Below, one piece after another: positions 1 to 8,842 of a DNA stretch of 64,000 nucleotides. The notes beneath the pieces are model-generated. The model saw nothing but the letters and a program-made list of their open reading frames with translations, made no database searches and was not told the origin of the DNA. The stretch spans positions 558,001-622,000 of the forward strand of contig NZ_JADFFM010000001.1 in NCBI RefSeq assembly GCF_015221995.1. The letters are read 5' to 3'. Origin of the DNA: Mucilaginibacter boryungensis (lineage in GTDB: Bacteria; Bacteroidota; Bacteroidia; Sphingobacteriales; Sphingobacteriaceae). Within the stretch, counting starts at the first letter, position 1, and every line of letters starts with the position of its first letter. Position numbers and translations under genes: made by a program.

Positions 1-2
1 TG

Positions 3-149
3 TTTGGCAAATATAAAATACATACTACATCCATCGTAATAGAAAATATTAAATGCGTGCGTATTACCCCGCATGTGTATACCACTATTGCCGATATGGA
101 TAAGTTGGTGAAAGCGATTACTGAGATTGCGGGAACGGTGAAGGGATAG
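3..149 (+). CDS. class V aminotransferase, C-terminal fragment cut by the window edge
   Basis: Frame 3 is open from the left edge to a TAG at 147-149 and encodes 48 residues. The segment ending RITPHVYTT followed by a DMDKLV helix matches the C-terminal small domain of class V PLP-dependent aminotransferases (isopenicillin N epimerase / cysteine desulfurase-like), where an R-(V/I)-(S/T)-PH-x-YNT/YTT stretch carries the substrate-carboxylate-binding arginine. The PLP lysine and the rest of the protein lie outside the window. The stop is one base from the stop of the convergent dehydrogenase gene, which supports a real gene end. The exact substrate cannot be told from this fragment. Confidence 0.65.
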   Translation, partial: FGKYKIHTTSIVIENIKCVRITPHVYTTIADMDKLVKAITEIAGTVKG

Positions 150-150
150 C

Positions 151-1224
151 TTACAAACCCTTTAAACCAAACCTTACAGCTAATTCATTTAAATCCTTCA
201 CCACGGCATCAACTAACGGAATTCCATTTTGCCTCCTGTCAATTTCTGCTTCCAGTTCTGGCTCGCCGGGGATAATGACTTTCTGATCAGGATTGATAGT
301 TGAAGCAGATTTAAACCGGCTGATCCAATTATCCAGGTTATCTTTAAAATCCTGGACAGGGCGGAAGCCGTCAACCCGCATAGCACCCAGGAAATGGCCG
401 ATGCCTTGTCCTACAGGATCAGTCGGGGGATCTAAAAAAGCTACAAACGGCGGTACCCACGGGCCGTAATTAGCCCCCGACAATACCGCTGATAAAATAT
501 CAACCGTGGCGCTTAAGCCAAAACCTTTGTGACTGCCATGTTCACGGTCGCTGCCTAAGGGTAATAGCGAGCCGCCGGTTTTCAGCGCGTGCGGGTCTGT
601 TGTGTAATTTCCTTTTGCATCCTGTATCCAGCCTTCGGGTACTTGCTTACCGCCGCGCTGGGCTATTTCCAGCTTGCCATTGGCTGCCGCAGAGGTGGCC
701 ATATCAATTATCAATGGTGGATACTGCCCAGCCGGAAAAGCGTAGCACATGGGGTTGGTCCCCAGCATTCGCTCGTTGCTAAAAGTGGGCGCTACCAGCG
801 GACTGGCATTGGTCATGGCAAAGCCTATCATGTCCTTCTCCACCGCCATCAAAGCATGGTAACCGGCAATACCGAAGTGATTAGAATTGCGTACGGATAC
901 CCAGCCCGAACCATATGCTTCAGCTTTTTGCATGGCTACCTCCATGGCAAATGGCGCTACCACCAGTCCAAGTCCCGCGTCGCCGTCAACAGTGGCGGTA
1001 GTTGGGGTTTCATGCACAATGCGAATGTCGGGGGTGGGGTTTATCCGGCCTTTCTCCCACAGCCTGATATAGCCCGACAGGCGCGCAACGCCATGTGAAT
1101 CTATTCCCCGCATATCCGATCTTAGCAGCACATCTGCCGAAAGACGGGCATGCCCTTCACTGCAGCCTATAGCGAGGAAGATGTTGTGGGTAAATTGGCG
1201 GAGTTGGGTCTCGGTGACTATCAT
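151..1224 (-). CDS. Ldh family oxidoreductase (malate/L-lactate dehydrogenase type)
   Basis: This 357-residue cytoplasmic protein belongs to the Ldh_2 family of NAD(P)H-dependent 2-hydroxyacid / 2-ketoacid oxidoreductases, which is unrelated to the Rossmann-type LDH. Visible hallmarks are the N-terminal DSHGVARL motif with the probable catalytic His44, the NSNHFG segment near residue 113, GTNPMCYAFP, the DMATSAAANGK nucleotide-binding stretch and GSHKGFGL. Length is normal for the family (330-360). Members act on malate, lactate, ureidoglycolate, 2,3-diketogulonate or delta1-piperideine-2-carboxylate, and the sequence alone does not settle which. The gene is convergent with the aminotransferase fragment, with stops one base apart. 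The ATG at 1224 sits just before a hairpin repeat, so its promoter must lie in or beyond that repeat. Confidence 0.9.
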   Translation of the reverse strand: MIVTETQLRQFTHNIFLAIGCSEGHARLSADVLLRSDMRGIDSHGVARLSGYIRLWEKGRINPTPDIRIVHETPTTATVDGDAGLGLVVAPFAMEVAMQKAEAYGSGWVSVRNSNHFGIAGYHALMAVEKDMIGFAMTNASPLVAPTFSNERMLGTNPMCYAFPAGQYPPLIIDMATSAAANGKLEIAQRGGKQVPEGWIQDAKGNYTTDPHALKTGGSLLPLGSDREHGSHKGFGLSATVDILSAVLSGANYGPWVPPFVAFLDPPTDPVGQGIGHFLGAMRVDGFRPVQDFKDNLDNWISRFKSASTINPDQKVIIPGEPELEAEIDRRQNGIPLVDAVVKDLNELAVRFGLKGL

Positions 1225-1237
1225 AATTCTACATTTT

Positions 1238-1323
1238 TGTCATTGCGAGCGATAGCGTGGCAATCTCATAGTTCGTAAATCATACTACGAGATTGCCGCG
1301 TCGCTGTGCTCCTCGCAATGACA
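1238..1323. repeat. REP-like inverted repeat (TGTCATTGCGAG family)
   Basis: The arms begin TGTCATTGCGAG at 1238 and end CTCGCAATGACA at 1323, with an inner pair GGCAATCTC / GAGATTGCC. The two halves are imperfect inverted copies, so the RNA or single strand would fold into a long hairpin. It fills nearly the whole gap between two minus-strand genes. From memory this resembles a repeat type common between genes in Sphingobacteriaceae; a genome search would confirm copy number. Confidence 0.75.
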
Positions 1324-1336
1324 TATACTTATTGGT

Positions 1337-2272
1337 TCAAATACTAAACTTCATCCACCCATTACCCTCGTAGCCAAAAATAAACTGTTTAGGGTTAATA
1401 ATTTCGGCCAGTATCTCAATAGAATCCACTATCCGCGGACCAGGGCGGTTAAAATATTGGTTACCATCGGTAATATACAAACGGTTGTTTTTTACAGCTT
1501 TCAGCTCGGCAAAACCAGGTTGCTGCAGCAGGATACTTACTTCTTTTAATGCCCTGTCCATACTAAACCCACAGGGCATCAGCACTATAATATCCGGATC
1601 GGCAGCGGCAATGTCTTCCCATTTCACATAAGGCGAATGTTTACCAATTGAGGCCAATATCGGCAAGCCGCCGGCTATTTCAACTAATTCGGGTACCCAA
1701 TTGCCCGATATCATCATCGGTTCCAGCCATTCTATACAAGCCACAGTAGGCTTGTCTGCTATGAATTTCAGTTTGTGTTTGATGATATCCACCCTTTCGT
1801 TCAGTCTTTCCAACAGATCAGCACCTGCGGCTTGTACATTTAAAGCTTCCGCCAAAACGGTGATATCATTAAAAATATCAGTCAAATTGTTAGGCTGTAA
1901 AGAGATGATCTGAGTTTGTTTATCCAGGTAATTGCCCAGCGCCTGCTCAACTTCTTGTACGGATACCGCACAAACATCGCACTGGGCCTGGGTAATCACC
2001 ACATCAGGTGAAAGCGCTTTAATTACTTCGCGCTTTAACGTGTAAACCGATAGTGCCTCAGTTAATATTTCCTTTACTTTATTGTCAATTTCCAGGCTGC
2101 TCATTCCGTCGGGAAAATTGGCTTCGGAACATATAGGCAAAGCTTTTACATTTTCGGGATAATCACATTCGTGCGACCGGCCTACCAGGTTACCCTGTAA
2201 ACCCAGGGCGCAAACAATTTCGGTAGCGGCAGGCAATAATGATATAATTTTTTGCTGGGACATTAATTGCAA
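1337..2272 (-). CDS. cobalamin-binding-like protein (BtuF / helical-backbone metal receptor fold)
   Basis: This is a 311-residue protein of the COG0614 substrate-binding fold. It starts SQQKIISLLPAATEIVCALG, the typical first strand-helix of BtuF-like proteins, followed by VGRSHECDYPENV and, near residues 90-100, DVVITQAQCDVC. The family's usual job is to bind cobalamin or ferric siderophores for ABC import. Here no signal peptide or lipobox is visible, so the protein looks cytoplasmic, as in the 'cobalamin-binding protein' subgroup found next to nucleotide or cobalamin salvage genes. No ABC permease or ATPase is adjacent. Either of two Met codons (2272 or 2263) could start it. A PduO-type cobalamin adenosyltransferase lies about 9 kb away, but linkage is weak. 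Confidence 0.75.
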   Translation of the reverse strand: MQLMSQQKIISLLPAATEIVCALGLQGNLVGRSHECDYPENVKALPICSEANFPDGMSSLEIDNKVKEILTEALSVYTLKREVIKALSPDVVITQAQCDVCAVSVQEVEQALGNYLDKQTQIISLQPNNLTDIFNDITVLAEALNVQAAGADLLERLNERVDIIKHKLKFIADKPTVACIEWLEPMMISGNWVPELVEIAGGLPILASIGKHSPYVKWEDIAAADPDIIVLMPCGFSMDRALKEVSILLQQPGFAELKAVKNNRLYITDGNQYFNRPGPRIVDSIEILAEIINPKQFIFGYEGNGWMKFSI

Positions 2273-2355
2273 TTAAATACGGTGCAAATAACGTTAAATT
2301 CAAATTTTAACCGAAATATAATATACGCTATCAAAAAGCTAATTATTTTTAGGCA

Positions 2356-2976
2356 ATGTTAGTGCTTACCTTTTTCCTTGGCCTCATTGTTAACTTTATT
2401 GGCTATATCCCGCCGGGGAACATCAATTTAACACTGGTGCAAATTGCTATTAACCGGGGCATGAAACAGGCATTGCAATTCATTACCGCCTTTGCCTGCG
2501 CCGAACTGATATTTACGTTTGCAATTATGCACGCCGCAGAATGGCTGTCGAGTCAGCTGCATTTAAACACTATTATAGACTGGGCCATGGTTGCGCTATT
2601 CGGCACCTTAGGTACCATTACCTGGCTTAACCGCAAAAAGCCACCTAAGCCCAATTATTCTAAACGCGAGAGTATTAAATATGGATTGCTACTGGGTTTT
2701 ATTAACCCCATGCAAGTTCCCTTTTGGATGATTGCCGGGACTTACCTTATCACACACCAATGGATAATGAGTGGCTTATTGGCGTTAACCATATTTAGCT
2801 TAGGTTCGGCTGTTGGCGCGTTTTTATGTCTATTTATTTACGGAAAGTTTGCCCGGTATATACAAAGCAAGTTTGAGCTAAGCACGCGGACTATAAATAC
2901 GGGAATTGCTATTTTGTTTTTCGCCTTCGCGGCATATCATGTGGTGAAACAAGTGTATTTGGTATGGGTTAAATAG
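2356..2976 (+). CDS. LysE family translocator
   Basis: This 206-residue inner-membrane protein has about six hydrophobic segments, beginning MLVLTFFLGLIVNFIGYIPPGNINL. The PPGNINLTLVQIAINRG segment fits the family signature near the first loop (PGPN...G), which is characteristic of LysE/RhtB amino-acid exporters. Length is typical (200-215). Exported substrate is unknown. It is divergent from the BtuF-like gene across an 83-bp AT-rich spacer that must hold both promoters, and its 3' end overlaps the convergent DUF2157 gene by 8 bp, which is unusual but common in compact genomes. Confidence 0.8.
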   Translation: MLVLTFFLGLIVNFIGYIPPGNINLTLVQIAINRGMKQALQFITAFACAELIFTFAIMHAAEWLSSQLHLNTIIDWAMVALFGTLGTITWLNRKKPPKPNYSKRESIKYGLLLGFINPMQVPFWMIAGTYLITHQWIMSGLLALTIFSLGSAVGAFLCLFIYGKFARYIQSKFELSTRTINTGIAILFFAFAAYHVVKQVYLVWVK

Positions 2977-4024
2977 AATCTTTATCGTCCTTCCCTTTTA
3001 AGTTCCAAATTTTCTCGGCCTTCCTGCCAATCAACCAAAACGATGCGGCAAGGATGGAGAAGAATACCGCCATGTTGGTTTCATTCCAAAAGTATTCGAA
3101 GTATTTGGTGTATAGAAAGATAATAAGGAATGTTATACCAAATTCGCGGGCTATAATGTCATTGCTTTTTAACCCGTAAAACATAAAACCACCGGCTACC
3201 ACGGCCGAAATGATGCCCCAATAAAACAGGCTGATCTGTTTGATCTGCCACCAGGCATCCAGTTCGCCATAATTACCGAATATACTCAGCATCCATAGCG
3301 AAAGGAACAAATACAGCAACCCAATGACGTAAGTAAGTTCCCAAAAGTATTGTATCCATTTTTGCTTTTTTAGGGCGTAGCATGCTGCCAGCAATATGGC
3401 GCCAAAACCAACAAAACGCAATGGATAGTTCATCCCTAAAAAATAATGGCTCCATTTTGTTTGGTAACCGGTTTCGGTACCAAACCAACTACCCAGCGAT
3501 ATGAGTGCGAATAGCCATATCAGCCTGGAATTGAAACGCCAGCCTAAAAAGCCATAAACAAATACCGAAATTAAGAACAGGATAGAAAAATGATGAGACC
3601 CGTTATCGAATGTTTTACCTAAATAAGCTATGCAGCAAGCAGTAAACAATACGCCGGTAAATATCAAGGCTTCGTTACTAAACACTTTTTCAGGGCGCTT
3701 TTTCTCCATCAGCCGGCCGTAATAGAAAAAGGCCACAGCAGCTATACACGATACTATGCTAATAACCACATCAGGTGTGTAATAAAGGCTTTTTATCCAG
3801 CGCACAATAGTATCGTTTATAATGAGTGAGCCAAAGGCTACGATACCGCAAAACAAAGCTATCCAAAAAGAATACTTAGCCAGGCGCATCCAATCAAAGC
3901 CTTTTACCGTAATGGAATTGCGCAGGTTTTCGGCGGTTTCCGCATTAAGTAAACCATCTTTTTCCCACTGGGCAATGGTTTTGATCAAAAATTCGCTTTC
4001 CTGTTTGTCCAGATCGAGTTTCAT
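2969..4024 (-). CDS. DUF2157 domain-containing membrane protein
   Basis: This is a 351-residue protein. The first 45 residues are soluble (an EFLIKTIAQWEKDGLLNAETA helix pair, the usual DUF2157 N-terminus), followed by roughly ten hydrophobic segments. The function of DUF2157 proteins is unknown; they are predicted inner-membrane proteins. The C-terminus ends in a basic and acidic cytoplasmic tail. The 3' end overlaps the stop of the LysE gene by 8 bp on the other strand. The ATG at 4024 is preferred because it gives the complete N-terminal helical domain. Confidence 0.8.
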   Translation of the reverse strand: MKLDLDKQESEFLIKTIAQWEKDGLLNAETAENLRNSITVKGFDWMRLAKYSFWIALFCGIVAFGSLIINDTIVRWIKSLYYTPDVVISIVSCIAAVAFFYYGRLMEKKRPEKVFSNEALIFTGVLFTACCIAYLGKTFDNGSHHFSILFLISVFVYGFLGWRFNSRLIWLFALISLGSWFGTETGYQTKWSHYFLGMNYPLRFVGFGAILLAACYALKKQKWIQYFWELTYVIGLLYLFLSLWMLSIFGNYGELDAWWQIKQISLFYWGIISAVVAGGFMFYGLKSNDIIAREFGITFLIIFLYTKYFEYFWNETNMAVFFSILAASFWLIGRKAEKIWNLKGKDDKDSI

Positions 4025-4146
4025 ACCGGGATGAATATAAATGATTAATGCCGTAAACTAAATTTTGTTCTGTATAATTAATCACTTTAAAAGTTTCACC
4101 TCAGGCCATATTAAGCCTATCGCAAGTGTATGCATTTGCCTGTGTT

Positions 4147-4178
4147 TTTGCGGTAAAACTTTAAGATTAGTACTTTTG
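4147..4178 (+). promoter_or_regulatory. Bacteroidota-type promoter
   Basis: TTTG at 4147-4150 and TACTTTTG (consensus TAnnTTTG) at 4171-4178 are separated by 20 bp, which fits the -33/-7 promoter of Bacteroidota. It lies 23 bp upstream of the ATG at 4202 of the small membrane protein. Confidence 0.55.
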
Positions 4179-4201
4179 TTAAATACTAAACCCCAATTGT
4201 T

Positions 4202-4399
4202 ATGGATAAAAGAGACTCGAGCATATTATACGGCATTTTAGGTATCTATGCTGTTCTGATCAGTTGGTATTACAACCACTCTATCATCCTTGCGCTTATC
4301 AGTTACCTGTTTTGGCCATTATACCTTATTTATGAAGTACTGATAGGTCATCTGGCGCACGGCTTGTGGAAGGAGATACCATTGTCGTATTTTAAATAA
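4202..4399 (+). CDS. small membrane protein of unknown function
   Basis: This is a 65-residue protein with two hydrophobic stretches (about residues 8-22 and 28-48) separated by a polar YYNHS turn, and a short tail rich in aromatic residues. I recognise no family. It is supported as a real gene by a good TTTG/TAnnTTTG promoter just upstream, a terminator hairpin right after the stop, and its isolated position between two minus-strand genes. Likely an inner-membrane hairpin protein. Confidence 0.65.
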   Translation: MDKRDSSILYGILGIYAVLISWYYNHSIILALISYLFWPLYLIYEVLIGHLAHGLWKEIPLSYFK

Positions 4400-4423
4400 A
4401 ACTGCTACAAAGTAGCTACATGC

Positions 4424-4460
4424 AACAGCGGCACATTGATATAAATGCGCCGCTGTTTTA
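4424..4460. terminator. bidirectional rho-independent terminator
   Basis: AACAGCGGC at 4424-4432 pairs with GCCGCTGTT at 4449-4457, loop 16 nt, followed by TTTTA on the plus strand. It lies between the stop of the small membrane protein (4399) and the stop of the convergent RND pump gene (4482), so it may serve both. Confidence 0.6.
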
Positions 4461-4481
4461 GTTAAATTAGGAGTTGAATAG

Positions 4482-7400
4482 TTACGATCTTACCGCCCCT
4501 ATTCTTTTAAGTAATTTTCTATTCTCGCGGCGGTGTATCAGTTTATAAACCATAGCATAAATAACCGGCAGTATTAGTAGTGTTAATATGGTTGAAGTAA
4601 CCAGGCCGCCAATTACTACCACTGCCAGTGGTTTTTGTGTTTCGCTGCCAATACCGGTCGATATAGCTGCCGGCATCAGCCCTATGGCGGCCATCAGAGC
4701 GGTCATAACAACAGGGCGTACGCGGGAAATTACACCATCTAAAATGGCTTCGTCCAAATGCATACCGGCTTCCAGGTTTTTGCGGAAAACAGATACCAGG
4801 ATCACCCCGTTTTGGATACATACACCAAACAAGGCAATAAAGCCAATACCTGCAGATATACTGAAGTTGATACCCGTAATATGCAGGGCCAAAATACCGC
4901 CAATTAATGCGAAAGGCACGTTCATAATTACCAGTGTAGCATCTTTCACATTACCAAAAGTGATGAACAGGATCAGGAAGATGACCAGCAAACAAATAGG
5001 CACCACATGTGCTAAAGTATTTGAAGCGCGGGTTTGGTTCTCAAACTCACCAGCCCAGGCAATGCTATAACCTTGGTCAAGGTGCACCATTCGGGCCACT
5101 TTGGCCTGTGCTTCGGCTATAGTACTGCCCAAATCGCGGCCGCGGTTACTGAATTTCACCGCAATGTGCCGGGTATTGTTATCGCGGTAAATAAACGCCG
5201 GACCAGTAATCGTTTTTATTTCGGCAATTTCTTTAATAGCTATTTTAGAACCGTTCATGGTAGGGACCATCAGGTTCTCTATCTTATCTTGTGTATCGCG
5301 GAAATCCTTTTGGTAACGCACGCGGATATCAAATCGGCGTTCGCCTTCATAAAGTTCGGTAGCGGCTTTACCGCCAATGGCCATTTCAATTACCGCGTTG
5401 GCGTCAGCGGTAGCTACGCCATACATGGCCATTTTGCGCTGGTCAAGTTCAATCCTGAACTCCGGCTGACCAAGGTTACGCAGTACCCCCAAATCGTCCA
5501 CACCTTTCACTGTTTTCAATACGCGTAATACCTCGTCGGCTTTTTCATCCAGCACTTTAAAATCAGGGCCAAATATCTTTACAGCAAGGGCCGCGTTCAC
5601 CCCGGCCACGGCTTCTTCCACGTTATCACGTATGGGTTGCGAATAGTTGAATACCGCGCCCGGTATTTTAGTTAATTGCCCATCCATCTGGTCTATCAAG
5701 TCGTCCTCGGTTACGCCTTTTGGCCATTCTTTTTTATTTTTCAGGTCAACCTGGATCTGCACATCAAAAAAGCCTTTAGGGTCGGTACCATCGTTAGTGC
5801 GGCCTACCTGTGCCAGGGTTTGCTTTACCTCGGGGAATTTTTCCAGTATCTGCATCATTTTTTGGTTGATACTTTCGGCTTCCGGTAATGATACGCTCAT
5901 TGGCAATTCGGCTTCCACCCAAAGGGCGCCCTCATTCAGGTCGGGTAAAAATTCTGAACCCAAAAATTTGGCCGAGAAGAAAGTTAAGGCCATAAAAGCT
6001 ATGGCGACAAGCAAACTTAATTTTTGGTTGCGATAGGTGAAGCTGAACATACGGCGCACGCCGTTTTCAAAGAATAGTACCACCACATTATGTTTCTCTT
6101 TAACATTTTTCCTTAAAAGGATGCTGGATAAGGCCGGCACCAGTGTAAGGGTAAATATCAAGGCGCCCAGCAAGGCAAAACCAAGCGTGTAAGCCAGTGG
6201 TGAGAACATTTTACCTTCTACTTTTTGGAACGCGAAAATTGGGATCAAACAAGTAATGATAATTAGCTTGGAGAAGAAAATAGCTTTGCCCATTTCGGCA
6301 CCTACGTTTTTAAATAAGCCTAATTTGGCCAGCTTATTAAATTTCTCCATGCCCACCTCTTTGGCCTTATGATCGAGGGCTACAAAGATGCCTTCCACCA
6401 TCACCACGGCCCCGTCTATAATAATCCCAAAGTCTACCGCGCCCATACTGAGCAGGTTGGCGCTCATGCCCTTTATCCGCATACAAATAAAGGCAAACAG
6501 CAAAGCCAGCGGGATAATAATAGCCACAGTTAGGGTAGTGCGCCAATCGGCCATAAACAAAAAAACGATTACAGTTACCAGCACAATACCTTCCAATAGG
6601 TTATGGATCACCGTTTCGGTACAGAAATCCATTAGGTTAGTACGATCGTAAAAGGTATCTATCTTTACATCTTTGGGCAGTACGTTATCGTTCAGGTCTT
6701 TAACTTTAGCGCGTACACGTTCCAGTACTTCAGCCGGGTTTTCGCCTTTGCGCATTACAATAATACCTTCAATAACATCTTTTTGCTTATCGCGGCTAAC
6801 TTGTCCCAAACGCGGCAAACCTGCTTCATGCACGTCGGCCACGTCTTTAGCCAGGATAGGCACATTATTTACATTTTTGATAATGATGTTCCTTATCTCA
6901 TCCACGCTGCCAATTAAACCTATTCCACGTACTACGTAGGCCTGGTCATTCTTTTCAATCACATCGCCGCCTACATTAATGTTACTGCGGTTTATTGCAT
7001 TAAAAACATCCAATGATGTAAGGTTGTATTTTTGCAGCAAGGCTGGGTTAACGCTTACCTCGTAGCTTTTCTCCTCGCCCCCAAAGCTGTTCACATCGGC
7101 TACACCAGGCACAGATTTAAACTGGCGGTCTAATACCCAATCCTGTATAGCAGTCAATTCATGCAGCGATTTGGTTTTGCTTTTCAGCGTATAGCGATAA
7201 ATCTCGCCGGTGGGGCCATAGGGCGGCTCTATTTCGGGTTTTACACCATCAGGCAGATCGGCATTGGCCAGGCGGCTTAATACCTGCTGGCGCGCAAAGG
7301 CATCGTCTACATCGTCATCAAAAATGATACGGGTATAGGATAAACCAAAAGCCGATGTGGTACGCAGGTTCGATTTTTTTTGTACCGAATTAAGTACCGT

Positions 7401-7619
7401 TTCTATAGGGATAGTGATAAACTTCTCCACCTCTTCGGCGCTGCGGCCGGGCCATTGCGCTATAATGATGATCTGTGTATTGGTTACATCGGGGAAGGTT
7501 TCGATAGGCGTGTTACTGTAACTCCATATCCCTATCACCACCAAAATGGCAGTCATAAAGAACACAAAGTAGCGGTGCCTTAACGAGAAATAGATAATAT
7601 TTTTAATGAATTTGTTCAT
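4482..7619 (-). CDS. heavy-metal efflux RND pump, CzcA/CusA family
   Basis: This 1045-residue inner-membrane pump is the proton-driven component of a tripartite metal exporter. The architecture is classic: TM1 after residue 12, porter domains (PDVTNTQIIIIAQWPGRSAEEVE near 40), TM2-6, a second periplasmic loop, and TM8-12. The TM4 motif reads DFGIIIDGAVVMVE. The DFG-x3-D-x6-E pattern is that of the divalent-cation subgroups (Zn, Co, Cd, Ni); the copper/silver CusA group has a different TM4 sequence, so a CzcA-like role is favoured. It is third in a minus-strand operon after the outer membrane channel and the adaptor. Length is normal. No metal-sensing regulator is seen nearby. Confidence 0.92.
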   Translation of the reverse strand: MNKFIKNIIYFSLRHRYFVFFMTAILVVIGIWSYSNTPIETFPDVTNTQIIIIAQWPGRSAEEVEKFITIPIETVLNSVQKKSNLRTTSAFGLSYTRIIFDDDVDDAFARQQVLSRLANADLPDGVKPEIEPPYGPTGEIYRYTLKSKTKSLHELTAIQDWVLDRQFKSVPGVADVNSFGGEEKSYEVSVNPALLQKYNLTSLDVFNAINRSNINVGGDVIEKNDQAYVVRGIGLIGSVDEIRNIIIKNVNNVPILAKDVADVHEAGLPRLGQVSRDKQKDVIEGIIVMRKGENPAEVLERVRAKVKDLNDNVLPKDVKIDTFYDRTNLMDFCTETVIHNLLEGIVLVTVIVFLFMADWRTTLTVAIIIPLALLFAFICMRIKGMSANLLSMGAVDFGIIIDGAVVMVEGIFVALDHKAKEVGMEKFNKLAKLGLFKNVGAEMGKAIFFSKLIIITCLIPIFAFQKVEGKMFSPLAYTLGFALLGALIFTLTLVPALSSILLRKNVKEKHNVVVLFFENGVRRMFSFTYRNQKLSLLVAIAFMALTFFSAKFLGSEFLPDLNEGALWVEAELPMSVSLPEAESINQKMMQILEKFPEVKQTLAQVGRTNDGTDPKGFFDVQIQVDLKNKKEWPKGVTEDDLIDQMDGQLTKIPGAVFNYSQPIRDNVEEAVAGVNAALAVKIFGPDFKVLDEKADEVLRVLKTVKGVDDLGVLRNLGQPEFRIELDQRKMAMYGVATADANAVIEMAIGGKAATELYEGERRFDIRVRYQKDFRDTQDKIENLMVPTMNGSKIAIKEIAEIKTITGPAFIYRDNNTRHIAVKFSNRGRDLGSTIAEAQAKVARMVHLDQGYSIAWAGEFENQTRASNTLAHVVPICLLVIFLILFITFGNVKDATLVIMNVPFALIGGILALHITGINFSISAGIGFIALFGVCIQNGVILVSVFRKNLEAGMHLDEAILDGVISRVRPVVMTALMAAIGLMPAAISTGIGSETQKPLAVVVIGGLVTSTILTLLILPVIYAMVYKLIHRRENRKLLKRIGAVRS

Positions 7620-7716
7620 CGTTTGGTCATTAATCAGTGGTCAATTATTAAGTCAGAAGTAATTAGCCAAAAGTCATAAGTGGCTGATTTACGACTTAAA
7701 ACTTTGAACTTCGGGC
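7620..7716. repeat. degenerate microrepeat spacer
   Basis: The 97-bp gap between the adaptor and the pump genes is made of short, decayed repeats: on the plus strand GGTCATTAATCAGTGGTCAATTA, then AAGTCAGAAGTAATTAGCCAAAAGTCATAAGTGG. The complementary strand contains AATGACC/AATGAC units like those in the spacer at 53387-53423. Such low-complexity spacers are often seen inside operons of this phylum. Confidence 0.5.
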
Positions 7717-8814
7717 TTAATCAGCAGTCAACGCATCGTATAACAACAGTTGATTTTTAGAGATCACCTTATCGCCGGGGTTAAGGCCCGAAGCGATGTA
7801 GGTTATATTATCTACCGTTTTTATTACACTTACCTCGCGCACCTTTAAATCGCACTTGCTGTTGTAAACCACTACATAATTCTTGCTGCTGTCAAACACA
7901 ATAGCCCTGGCCGGTACCGATACCGATTGTTGCTGTTCGCTGTTGGTGATGACCACAGTGGTAAACATTTCGGGCTTTAATAGCATATCGGGGTTAGGCA
8001 GTGCAATTTTTATCTTCATTACTTTATTGTCCGGGTCAAGCACCGAACTTATCTCGTTCACCTTGCCGGTGAATACTTTGCCGGGATAAGCTATGGTGGT
8101 CACTTTTGCCGTATAGCCAACTTTCACTTTGCTTATATCCGATTCAAACACATTGGCCCAAATCCAAACATCCTTCATATTACTGATCGTAAACATGCTG
8201 CCATTATTATCCTGGCGGATGAAGCTGCCTGCGGTGATGTTTTTCTCGATGATGTAACCGCTTTGCGGGGCTTTTATCACCAGCATGCCGTTCTCGTTGG
8301 TATTACCGCCGCCATTTATTGATAGTGCCGATTTTACTTTTCGGTTAGCAGCTATTGCTTTAGTATAGTTTTCTTTAGCTTCGGTATAATCCCGCTCGCT
8401 GCTGATGCCGTTTTTGTAGAGGTATTCAGCTTGTTCCAATTGCCGTTTGGCAACAGCTACATCTGCATTAGTAGATGACAGATCGGTATAGTTGCCGGCA
8501 ATATCGGCGCTGCGCATTACAGCCAGGGTTTGGCCCTTGCTCACCTTATCGCCCAAGGATACTTTTACCTCTACTACCTGCCCGCTGCTAAAAGGGAATA
8601 CTTTTACCACGTTATTATCATCGCTTGAAACTTCGCCAGAGAGGGTAAGCTCATCCTTCATGGTAGTAGTTTTGGCAGTATCAATAGCGATCATTTTTGC
8701 CAGCGAATCGCTGATGCAAACCTGTTTGCTGGCTTGGCTTTCCTGCACTTTTGGGTGACAGGCTGCCAGGCAAATCAGGGCAATTGAACCGGCCAGTAAT
8801 ATTTGTTTATTCAT
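7717..8814 (-). CDS. efflux RND periplasmic adaptor (CusB/CzcB-like lipoprotein)
   Basis: This is a 365-residue membrane-fusion protein linking the inner-membrane RND pump to the outer-membrane channel. The N-terminus MNKQILLAGSIALICLAAC carries a clear lipobox (LAAC, Cys19), so it is membrane-anchored. Next come a barrel-sandwich lipoyl half (GQVVEVKVSLGDKVSKGQTL, about 80-100), an alpha-hairpin (NADVAVAKRQLEQAEYLY...), the second lipoyl half (APQSGYIIEKNITAGSFI), a beta-barrel and a membrane-proximal domain. It has no long His-rich metal-binding extension. It lies 28 bp downstream of the channel gene in the same minus-strand operon. Confidence 0.9.
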   Translation of the reverse strand: MNKQILLAGSIALICLAACHPKVQESQASKQVCISDSLAKMIAIDTAKTTTMKDELTLSGEVSSDDNNVVKVFPFSSGQVVEVKVSLGDKVSKGQTLAVMRSADIAGNYTDLSSTNADVAVAKRQLEQAEYLYKNGISSERDYTEAKENYTKAIAANRKVKSALSINGGGNTNENGMLVIKAPQSGYIIEKNITAGSFIRQDNNGSMFTISNMKDVWIWANVFESDISKVKVGYTAKVTTIAYPGKVFTGKVNEISSVLDPDNKVMKIKIALPNPDMLLKPEMFTTVVITNSEQQQSVSVPARAIVFDSSKNYVVVYNSKCDLKVREVSVIKTVDNITYIASGLNPGDKVISKNQLLLYDALTAD

Positions 8815-8842
8815 TTTTTTGTGTTATCTAAAGTTTTGTTGA

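Noticed and set aside
5034..6036. Plus-strand frames of 129-164 residues inside the RND pump gene
   Set aside because: They are antisense shadows of a clear 1045-residue pump with full domain structure.
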